64,000 bases of DNA, from positions 59,819,060 to 59,883,059 of the forward strand of contig JAOANR010000006.1 of NCBI GenBank assembly GCA_030278955.1, given 5' to 3'. The notes under the pieces were generated by a model, which worked only from the letters and a program-made list of their open reading frames with translations, was not told the DNA's origin and searched no databases. A program made the translations under genes and the position numbers. Source of the DNA: Hygrophila difformis (lineage: Eukaryota; Streptophyta; Magnoliopsida; Lamiales; Acanthaceae). Positions 25,762-35,782 of this stretch are shown piece by piece. The stretch's first letter is position 1; each line of letters begins with the position of its first letter.

Positions 25762-26020
25762 CTCCCTCCGTTTTTTTTGTTAGCTACGGTTGACTAATGG
25801 GTACTGTTCACTTATATACTTTGACTTAAAGTTTTCTCATGGTTATACAAGTTAAAATATGACCAAATGTGATCTTGTTAGATTCGTCTCGTCTTGTAGA
25901 TTTTAAATATCGAACTTTTAAAATTTTTACATGTACCGAATTTGAATTATTAATGGTTTAAAATATGCATTGGACTGCGTGCTGAGTGGGTCCGTAGCTA
26001 TCTTTAAAATACGGAGGAAG
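25762..26020 (+). mobile_element. Stowaway MITE, copy C
   Basis: A 259-bp element beginning ctccctccgtttttttt and ending aaaatacggaggaag, with TA on each side (25760-25761, 26021-26022). The interior matches copies A, B and D (gatcttgttagattcgtct and cttgtagattttaaa). The termini are well preserved, so it is among the younger copies. Confidence 0.88.
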
Positions 26021-26208
26021 TATTTTGGAACACAACTCAATTTAGCACATAATGTAATTTATTTAGCACATGAGATGGGCTGAATATCTAACATTCAACC
26101 CCTAACCATTCCCACTCATTCCTAACAACTAACAAGCACTACTTCAAATAATCAGATTAATGGTCCTCCTTCCATCACTAATTATTTATGCTTTCAGCTA
26201 ATACCGAG

Positions 26209-26381
26209 TTTTTTTTTTTTTTTGAATGAGCCATTGAAGGCCTGAGAAATGAATGGTGGGAGCCCATGCCACACAATTACAAAGGGGAATAAAATGGAGA
26301 GATAGGGGGCCGGTGGGAATCTGACCTCCAACATTCCGTTGAAAGTCAAGGGACTTAACCACTTGGGCTAAGTCTTCATCC
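26209..26381 (-). mobile_element. tRNA-derived SINE with poly(A) tail and 14-17 bp TSD
   Basis: Perfect flanking repeats cagctaataccgag(ttt) lie at 26195-26208 and 26382-26395. A T run from 26209 is the poly(A) tail of the minus-strand element. The head at the other end shows a box A-like segment (gacttagcccaagtggtta). The body shares words with the SINE at 836-1002, such as gtgggagccca and cacacaa, so they are one family. Confidence 0.87.
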
Positions 26382-27317
26382 CAGCTAATACCGAGTTTGA
26401 ATTCAATATTATCATAACATTTGCAATTGGAATTTGCTCCAAATATTTGTATACTTTTAGAACAATTTTAGCTATGGAATTAAATGATTAAATGAACATT
26501 TATTCATTTTTTTTCCCTTTCTGTATAAATGAAGAAAAAGAATGAATAAATAATTTTAACATTTGAAAAATTTCCCATCACAAATTTATACTTCATATCA
26601 CGAGGCAAATAACAATAGACAAGTTGGGCAAGAAAGATACAAAGAAAACGACGTACAAAGTTGAGGCACGAGGAGGGATCCCATTCCCATCCCATTTGTG
26701 GTGCATATATGATTCAGACACTTTTACATGTTTTTATTCTACTATCTTTTATCTCCTTTTTCATTTGTTTATAACATGCATGCTGCATAACTACAATTTA
26801 TTTAATTATATTTTAATTAGAAAATACTATCACACACACAGAAAATACAGTACTCTGTACTCATATTAGATATATGCGCAGCGCATATATATAGTTAGTG
26901 GCCGGGACTGGAGACCTAATTTTTGTGTAGCTCTCTCCTAGTATTATTTTTGGACTTAATTAAATGTTGGATTTGGTTTCCTTCAAGCTTATTTCTCTTG
27001 CCCATGCCAATTGGTTCGGGTTATAAACTTTTTGGATACTTTATTTTTCATTTTATGCATTTTCCTATTTATTGAAAAAAAAAAAGACAAACGAGAAACA
27101 GTTTGGTTATTGTAATTTCACATTTAAAAGTGCAAATTATATTTCATGAATGCAAAATTTTTATCCAATCTAAGCTCTCAAAGAACTATAAAAATGATGT
27201 GAGGTGAGAAAAAATGGAATGGAAAAATGATGTGATGTGGGAAGGAATAACACAAATATTTGCAAGGGAGTGAAAAGAAATGGAGAATATCTCCAATCAG
27301 ACAAACAAAAGATTATT

Positions 27318-27491
27318 ACTTTATTTTTTTTTTTGAATATCAGGGTATTTTCAGGCCACATTGGACCCCAAAACTAATCCCTCGAGGATCTGCGACTCTC
27401 CCAAAATAATTTTTTGCATACATAAGGCCCGAACCCGAGACCTTGCTTAAGCGACTAGAGCCTCATCCACTCATGCCAACTGCTGTTGGTA
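27318..27491 (-). mobile_element. Second SINE family, with 13-bp TSD
   Basis: Flanked by acaaaagattatt (27305-27317) and acaaaaaattatt (27492-27504), one mismatch in 13. On the minus strand it opens with a tRNA-like head (gttggcatgagtggatgagg then ggtctcgggttcgggcc, a box B) and ends in an interrupted A tract. The body differs from the other SINEs here, so it is a separate family. It sits about 100 bp from the 3' LTR of the copia element. Confidence 0.78.
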
Positions 27492-27611
27492 ACAAAAAAT
27501 TATTCTTTGAAATAATGAAAAAAATATAGAAATGATATCTTGCCCTGCCCCTCAAAAAATTTAATCAATTTATGAAATATATTTACCTGAAAAACAATAT
27601 AAAGTCATCAT

Positions 27612-27933
27612 TGTTGTAATATATTATAAATGTAATGAGAATACGAGTACTGCAAGAAAAGAATGATAAATGAAAGAAGATCAAAAAAGTAACAGGGAGA
27701 AGTCAGATGATAAATAATGATGAAAGAACGCAGAGTAGAAATTGTGGAGAGGAGATTTATTTTGATATCACTAACTCATTCATCCATGGGTACAATAAAT
27801 CACATATATATAGGCAGAATTATGCCTACATGTCCCCACACTTACACATTAGTTGTCGGTAGGTATATGTCAACATTTTAGAAGGACTTTGTCCACAAGA
27901 CATTCATTAACTAAATACAGTAAATGTATAACA
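27612..27933 (-). repeat. 3' LTR of copia 1
   Basis: 322 bp. In element orientation it starts TGTTATACATTT and ends TTACAACA, with the usual TG...CA termini. It is the fuller of the two copies; the 5' LTR lacks a roughly 17-bp and a roughly 40-bp segment. Confidence 0.9.
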
Positions 27934-27942
27934 CTCCCTCTT
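27934..27942 (-). other. Polypurine tract of copia 1
   Basis: Read on the minus strand this is AAGAGGGAG, directly abutting the 3' LTR. That is the expected site and composition for the plus-strand primer. Confidence 0.75.
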
Positions 27943-28046
27943 GAATGTCTAATATACAAAAATATGCCTCGTTAAAACCTTACTAGATAAAAACCATCTG
28001 TGAGAAAAATCTAGTGAAGGAAAAAGAGTACATGATTCTTGTATAT

Positions 28047-31000
28047 TTATTTCTCCATCTGATCAAAGCATCTGTTGAGATTCCTTAGTTGGTGCATCCC
28101 GATACTTTTCACCAACTTCTCAAATGTTGCTGTTGGTAGTGCCTTGGTAAATAAATTTGCAAGATTATCAGCTGAACGGATTTGCTGCACATCTATTTCA
28201 CCATTTTTCTGTAGATCATGAGTGAAGAAAAATTTTGGTGAAATATGTTTCGTTCTATCTCCTTTAATATACCCTCCCTTCAATTGTGCTATACAGGCTG
28301 CATTATCTTCGTATAAAATTGTTGGGGGTATTTTTTCTTCAGTAACTATGTCACAATTTTTCAATATATGGTGCATCAAAGATCGCAACCATACACACTC
28401 TCGACTGGCTTCATGTGTTGCTAAAATTTCGGCATGATTTGAGAAAGTAGCAGTTAAAGTCTGCTTCATTGATCGCCATGAAATTGCAGTACCACCACAT
28501 GTAAAAATATACCCAGTTTGAGATTTGGCTTTATGTGGATCTGACAAATATTCAGCATCAGCAAAGCCGATTATTTCATGTCGAGAATCATTTGGGTAAA
28601 ATAACCCAAGATCGATAGTTCCTTGGAGATAGCGAAATATGTGTTTAATTCCATTCCAATGTCGTCTTGTAGGAGATGAACTAAATCTTGCTAATAAATT
28701 TTCTGCAAATAATATATCTGGTCTAGTGCAGTTTGTGAGATACATTAAAGTACCTATGGCACTTAGATATGAGACCTCTGGTTCAAGAATTTGCTCACCT
28801 TTCTCTTGTGGTCTAAACGGATCATTTCTTATATCAAGTGACCTTACGACCATTGGAGTACTTAATGGATGTGCTTTATCCATATAAAATCGCTTCAATA
28901 CTCTCTGAGTATAAGCTGTTTGATGGATAAAAGTTCCATTATTTAAGTATTCAATTTGCAGACCAATGCATGATTTGGTTTTACCAAAATTTTTGATTTC
29001 AAACTCCTTTTTCAAGTATTCAACAGCCTTTTGGAGCTCCTCTGGAGTTCCAATCAAATTGAGATCATCAACATAAACTGCAATGATTACAAACTCTTGT
29101 CCATTTTTCTTAATGAAAATACATGGACAAATTGGGTCATTTGTATAACCCTCTTGTACCAATGACTCACTGAGTCGGTTATACCACATTAGCCCGGGCT
29201 GTTTCAGTCCATATAAGGATTTTTGTAATTTGATGGAATACATATGTTTAGGATTTGATTCATATGTCTCTGACATTTTTAATCCCTCTGGGATCTTCAT
29301 ATAGATATCTATATCTAAATTTTCATATAGATACGCAGTAATAACATCCATTAATCTCATTTTAAGATTTTGATGAACTGCTAAACTGATAAATATCTAA
29401 ATGTTATTCCATCCATTACGGGGAATATGTTTCATCATAATCAAATCCGGGTCTCTGTGAGAACCCTTGGGCGACTAATCTCGCTTTGTATCTGACAATT
29501 TCATTTTTGTCATTTCTTTTTCTTACAAAAACCCATATGTATCCGACTGGCTTTATATTTTCTGGTGTTTTGACAATTAGTCCAAACACTTTCATTTTAG
29601 CCAGGGAATCCAATTCAGATTGGATTGCGTCTTTCTATTTTGGCCAATCTTTTCTTTTCCGACATTCATCAACCGAATTTGGTTCATGATCCTTGTCATC
29701 GGTTATAATGTCAAGTCAAGTGCTACGAGGTATGAGAATACATTATCTATGATAATTGCATCTCGATTCTAAATATTTCTGCTTGTGACAAATTGGATTG
29801 ATATTTCATTATTTTCAATTTCCTGCTCCTCTAGAGCTGCAAGTTCCTGCTCTTCAAGAGCTCCTTTTTCCTCTGGAATATTTTTCGTAATTTTGTCACT
29901 TTCAATGATTTGTGATCCTCTTTTCTTTCGAGAATTTTTATCTTTGGAACCTGTGGTCTACCACGCTTCAAACGTGCAGTAGAATCATCTTTGACACTTG
30001 TAATTGGTCCCTCTGGGACATAAATTTTGATTGGAACATTTGCTTCCGGTATAAGAGATTTTGTTACTCTTTTAGAGTCGCATAATGCGTTCGGCAATTG
30101 ATTTGCAATATTCTGCAAATGTATAATTCTTTGTACTTCTAGTTCACAATCATTTGTACGGGGATCAAAGAAATCTAACAGTGTTTTCCAGTTGATTTCT
30201 TTTTCTTTCTTTGGTTGATTTTTATCTCCCCCTAATGTCGGGAAATGAGATTCGTCAAAATGACAATCTTTGAATTTCGCAGTAAATAAATCACCAGTTA
30301 ATGGTTCAAGATATCGAATAATCGATGGTGATTCATACCCGACATATATTCCCAATCTACGTTGGGGACCCATCTTTGTGAGCTGAGGTGGTGCAATCGT
30401 GACATATACAACGCAACCAAATATTCTGAGATGAGATATATTGGGTTCATGTCCAAATGTTAATTGTATAGGGGAGTATTCATGATAATGTGTCGGTCTT
30501 AACCGCACCAATTTTGCTGCATGTAATATTGCATGCCCCCAAGCTGTCAATGGCAATCCAGATCTCATTAATAATGGTCCGGCAATTAATTGTAAACGCT
30601 TTATAAGCGATTCAGCAAGTCCATTATGTGTATGGACATGAGCAACAGGATGCTCAACTGTTATGCCAATTGACATGCAGTATTCATCAAACCTCTGGGA
30701 TGAATATTCACCAGCATTATCCAATTGGATATTTTTATTGTATAATCAGGGAATTGTGCTCGTAATTTAATAATTTGAGCAAATAATTTTGCAAACGCAT
30801 GGTTGCGAGATGATAGCAATGTTACATTGGACCATCGTGTTGATGCATCAATTAACACTATAAAATATTTAAATGGTCCACATATATCGCCCTGAATTCT
30901 TTCAAGAAAACTAGGGCTTTCAGTTCCCACTTTTGTTGGTGAATGTTTGAAAATCAATTTTCCTTGGGAGCAAGCAACACATATATAATCATTATATTGC

Positions 31001-31800
31001 AGCAATTTTTGTCCCTTTAATGAATGACCATGACTATGTGTAATAATTCGCCTCATCATTGTAGAGCCAGGATGGCCTAGGCGATCATGCCATATCATAT
31101 ATTCATCATTAAGCCTATGGCTTCCAATAGACCTCTGGCCTATTTTGGGATGATATATATTAGTGGGCCTCTGGCCATCAATAAACCTCTGGTTTATTTT
31201 GGGAATATTAGACCTGTGGTCTAAGTGATAATTTTCAGTTGTATTTATCTTTAAAAAATACAACCCAGAAGACAGAGCTGGTAATTTTTCCAATACATAT
31301 TTCTTACCATGAGTGGTATTTGTAATTAATAAATATTCGACATTCTCTGAAGTCGATGTCTTGAGATGGTACCCATTTTCTCGGATATCTTTAAAACTCA
31401 ATAAATTTTTTCGAGACTTGGGAGATAGGAGTGCATTTTTCACAATTAATTTTGTTCCCTCTGGGAAAATAAGGTTGACTGTGCCAATTCTTTGTATAAT
31501 ATTTGGACTACCATATATTGTGTTTGTGCTTGTATCTCCTATTTTTAAATTGGAAAAATACCTTATGTCTTTTAGTATCGTGTGCGTTGAAGCATTATCA
31601 ATAAGACATATATGATCACTTTTATAATTCCCCATTTTGCTGTAATTAAAACAAGATATAATTAATACTAAAATAAGATTAAATATAAGTGAGACAACAC
31701 AATGCATAGATAATAATATAGCATTAAATTTAAAAAATTCAAAGCATGATAAAAACAATATAACAAAATGTAATGCAGTATTTAAATAAGACCGTATCAT
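28047..31800 (-). pseudogene. copia 1 pol (protease, integrase, RT, RNase H), broken
   Basis: Four open segments follow each other. 31800-30661: aspartic protease core (IDNAST) and the HxRLGH zinc-binding pre-integrase, then the start of the integrase core (GDICGPF). 30724-29831: rest of integrase, overlapping in another frame. 29613-29416: start of RT ([10 protein letters not shown]). 29360-28047: main RT and RNase H, with the catalytic YVDD and an RNase H strand reading GFADAEYLSD. A frameshift lies near 30725. Between 29360 and 29416 there is at least one frameshift and one in-frame stop. No complete polyprotein can be made. Confidence 0.88.
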
Positions 31801-32756
31801 TGAAGAATTTGCACATCTTTAGATGGCATAGTTAGCATATCAATAACGGCCTTTTGTAATATCAATAGTGTCGTCGGCATTTTTTTTTTCAACAAGGTAT
31901 ATTTCAACCTGTTTGTATCAAGTATTTTTGGTAAACTTGTACCAAATATTTGTCTGAACGACCAATTTTGGGACTATGTCCACCTGCCATATTGATATCA
32001 TTTTTCTTCAATTTCTTTGCCTTCTAGAGGCACAATTTCTGGCAATTATTTTGCCATGTAAGAATCTGACTCTGTTAGTACACATGACCAAACTAAAGAC
32101 CCACGAAATCTGTTGGTATAACCGAACTAAGATTTATGGACTCTGTTGGTATTCATGTCATTTTCATTAATATCTTGTCACATATCTCAATTGTGACATT
32201 ATTCTGAACATGACTGATTTATATAATTTACAGACTTATAGTCTTGCAGTTATTATGATGCCCCGCATTTCGGATTTTAGCCAAAAAATCTTTATTTTAT
32301 CAAAGAGCTGCCATTTGCCCCCCACATTAAGGGAACTGTCACTATCTCTTATCAAAAATAAGAATTGGCAAAATGCGTATTTCCCATATATAGATCAATA
32401 TGATCTTTTGACCGTTTTTTTTCGAGGTCTTGGCCTGTGGCCGTATTATTTTTTCTTTCTCTGCGGTCTAGGCCTGTGGCCGTATTTTCTTTTATAATGG
32501 TCTTTTCTAGACCCGTTAATTCCAAATAAATTTTAATATCCATATTTCAGGATAAATAATTAATCCCGGATATTTCCAACGATATAGATTCCTGTTTTGA
32601 CAAATTAGTCATAATTGATATTGAAAATAGTTGGAATATATTACCTCAAGTGATTTTCTTCTGGATCTGAAAAAGTTTTGGCAGAACTCCGGTATCAACT
32701 GGAATTTCAGAATAACTTGAACAAGGTAGCGGTAGAAATAGTAGATTCCAACGGGG

Positions 32757-32771
32757 TTCGTGCTGATAACG
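32757..32771 (-). other. Primer-binding-site region of copia 1
   Basis: Immediately inside the 5' LTR the minus strand reads cgttatcagcacgaa. The TATCAG core resembles the common initiator-Met priming site, but the flanks differ, so the tRNA is not assigned. Confidence 0.5.
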
Positions 32772-33038
32772 TGTTGTAATATATTATAAATGTAATGAGA
32801 ATATGAGTACTGCAAGAAAAGAATGATAAATGAAAGAAGATCAGAAAAGTAACAGGGAGAAGTCAGATGATAAATGATGATGAAAGAACGCAGAGGAGAT
32901 TTATTTTGATATCACTAACTCATTCATCCATGGGTACAATAAATCACATATATATAGGCAGAATTATGCCTACATGTCCCCACACTTACACATTAGTTGT
33001 CGGTAGGTATATGTCAACAAATTAGTAAATGTATAACA
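32772..33038 (-). repeat. 5' LTR of copia 1
   Basis: 267 bp, colinear with the 3' LTR apart from internal deletions. Same TGTT...AACA ends, with the target duplication directly outside. Confidence 0.9.
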
Positions 33039-33357
33039 ATCATCACATAACGAGGGATGAAAATTGACCGCCCAAATTCCAGCCCTCTAAAAAGTTTTTA
33101 AATAGGAGTACTGCTCAAATAAACTTATTAAAACATTAACATTGAGTAGTGAGTAGCGAGAAAGAAACATATACTTCAATGTATTAACTAAATGAATAAT
33201 GCAATTTAAGGCGTACATATTTTGTTAAAAAATCTTAAATATTTTTCACATGGTTGTCAGTTGTTATGGATACCAGAAGGCAGAAGAAATAAAACAAGAA
33301 ACATAGTAGTACTCCTACATGTTTATGTTTACAGTTAGTAGTACAGTATTTAATTAA

Positions 33358-34516
33358 AGAGGTAATAACAGACCACCAGAAGGAGTCATTTTCACTTTTA
33401 GGCCACGATATTTTGATTTAGGAAAATAGGCCATTAGAAGGATTTCGGGCCTGAAGTTAGGCCATTGGGCTAGAATTCGGGCTGCGATAGCTTAAAAATG
33501 GAAATGACTCCTTATGGTGGCATATTTTAGTTTTTTTCAATTATTTTTTATTTTATGTAATTAAAATAAATAATACTCATTTTGTGTCATTATTTATGTC
33601 CTACTTTTTTTTTTCTTGTTCCAATATTTTTATTTCATTTTCATTTTAAAAATAATTAAATATTAATCGTCAAACCTACTCATAATCTTACATTAATAAA
33701 TAAATATATTAAACTTTCAAATTACCATCTACCATTAATAATTCCAGTCCACCCCACAATCACATATCAGTAAATCACACATAAATAAATAAATTAAAAT
33801 TGTAAACTCATTAGAATCATATTATATAAATTTTTAAGTTACTTTTTTTAACATTAATATTGTGACGAATGGAGTATTATAAGAAATAAAATAAATATTA
33901 ATTCAAATATATTATAAAATAAGTAAAACAAACACATATTCAAATAAATTATAAAGTAAAAAATAAACGTGTTTTATTATAAGTATCCCAAAATTTTCGG
34001 ATATGGTACTTTATGTAGGGATAATTAGTATTAAATATAAGGATATAGTAGGGTTAAAAATATAGCTTAAGAATTTATATAATGTGGTTGGAATGAATTT
34101 ATAATTTAAATTTATTTATTTATGAGTGATTTACTGATATATGGTTGTAGGTTGGATGAGAATTATTAATGGTAATGAGTTTGAAAGTTTAATATATTTA
34201 TTTATTAATGCGATATGATGGGTATATTTGGTAATTAATATTTAATTATTTTTAAAAGGGAAATAAAAAAATGTTGGAACAAGAAAAAAGAAAGTAGGAC
34301 ATAAATAATGACACAGAATGAGTATTATTTATTTTAATTAAATAAAATAAAAAATAATTCAAAAAAACTAAAATAGGCCATCGCAGCCCGAATTCCAGCC
34401 CAATGGCCTAAATTCAGGCCCGAAATCCTTCTAATGGCTATTTTCCCTAAATCAAAATATCGTGGCCAAAAAATAGAAATAATTCCTTATAGTGGCCTAT
34501 TTTAATTATTACCTCT
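33358..34516. mobile_element. Long-TIR foldback element, about 80% inverted repeat
   Basis: The left arm (33358 to about 33840) and the right arm (about 34066 to 34516) are inverted copies of each other with scattered differences, separated by a loop of about 225 bp. The outer ends read agaggtaata. Just inside are GC-richer blocks such as gcccgaa and aggccattgggct, then AT-rich arms. A 7-bp direct repeat taattaa flanks the element (33351-33357, 34517-34523). No coding capacity was found. Transcription through it would give a dsRNA of over 400 bp. The superfamily is unknown; MULE-type foldback elements are one candidate. Confidence 0.8.
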
Positions 34517-34523
34517 TAATTAA

Positions 34524-35782
34524 ATTACTACATGATCACGAAAGAAGGGGACATGTGATGTGAGGTGTGTCCTGACCTGTCCTCCTGTTTAGTGTCTTGT
34601 AATCAATCTTGTGAGTGGGAACGGCCAACGACTCTGTCTCCACTCTCAAATAATAATAAATAATACTACAAAAATACTCATATATAGTAGTACAACAATT
34701 ATTATTATTATACATATATATATATATATATGTTCAGTATGTTGCTCCCAATTCTCATTTCTTTCAATCAAATCACATTTTTTAAAGATATTTTATACTA
34801 CAAGGATATTTTCCACATTTTTATACTTCTACTTTTCAATACAATAATAGTACTAGTATATACTATATGCAGTGTCTATTCAATCCAGAGTTTGTAGGAT
34901 TTTTTTTTGAATTTTAAAGTTGGGGTGTATTCAATTTAGATTTTAAAAAGTCAATACAGATTTTAAAATGTATTTGTGTATTCAATACAGATTTTAAAAA
35001 GTAGGTATTCAACTGTCCATATATTTTAAATCTTTATAGATTTTAATGGATTCTCTTAAAAAAAATTACTAAACGCAAACAATTTAATATTTCTAAAAGT
35101 CAGACAAACTCTAGATAAAGTCTACACAAAATCAATCAACTAAGTAAGTAAGTGTATAAACTTTCTAAATTCCTCGTAGCCTCAGAGTCTGTCTGATTCA
35201 AGAATAAGAATCAAAATTCATCTTTTTCTTTCCAGTTTGCAGCAGTTTGCAGTTCTCTCTCCTTCCCCCCACCCCATTTGATGATTAATCGTCATTCCTG
35301 ATTCCTGATTCCTGATTCCTGATTCCTTCCTTGTGTGTGTGTGTGCGCTCACCGCTCACTCTTGTCTTTGTGGAGAGAGTAGTATAAATTCGGTCGGGTT
35401 TTGGGGGTTGGTAAATGGTAATGGTATTATGGCTGCCTCTTGCTACATTAATTAGTCAGTCCCAAGCCTGCTGCATCTTTTATCCATTTCTTATTCAATC
35501 ATATATATCATTTTATCTACTTATCACCCTCCCCTCCTCCATAGGAGTTAGGACTCCGACGACTCACTCCATACTCCTCCATACGTGAATAACAGATTAC
35601 GCATACACGCCCATTATTATAGTACTATTACCTTTCCCCTCTTTCTTAACTTCACTCACTTTTAATAGTATTACCGAATCCCCTCCCATTCATTACTTTC
35701 CCGATCCCATTTCCAATTCTTGCCCTTTTACCTTCCGATCACTCTCAACTCTGATCCTAGATCCTTCCTCCTTGCTTGGATT
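34524..35782. other. Upstream region and probable 5' leader of the polyamine oxidase gene
   Basis: It contains an (AT)n microsatellite near 34713-34732 and an AT-rich repeat-like block around 34870-35060 with recurring attcaatacagattttaaaa words, perhaps an old MITE. A heptanucleotide tandem repeat (ctgattc) lies near 35297-35325, followed by a (GT)n run near 35333-35344. A TATA-like gtataaatt lies near 35382. Two upstream reading frames start downstream of that site: ATG 35415 to stop 35586-35588 (57 codons) and ATG 35429 to stop 35453-35455 (8 codons). The transcription start is not known, so their inclusion in the mRNA is inference. Confidence 0.45.

Larger units (their letters stand above)
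27612..33038 (-). mobile_element. Ty1-copia LTR retrotransposon 1, complete ends, decayed
   Basis: Both LTRs and a perfect 5-bp target duplication, atcat (27607-27611 and 33039-33043), are present. In element orientation the order is 5' LTR, primer-binding region, a short decayed gag remnant, protease, integrase, reverse transcriptase, RNase H, polypurine tract, 3' LTR: the protease-integrase-RT order that defines copia. The two LTRs differ by at least two deletions and several substitutions. Together with the frameshifts in pol this indicates a fairly old, immobile copy. Almost all of gag is missing between about 31800 and 32760. Confidence 0.93.

Noticed and set aside
27612..33038. Copia element as an autonomous, active element
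   Set aside because: Gag is missing and pol has frameshifts and stops.
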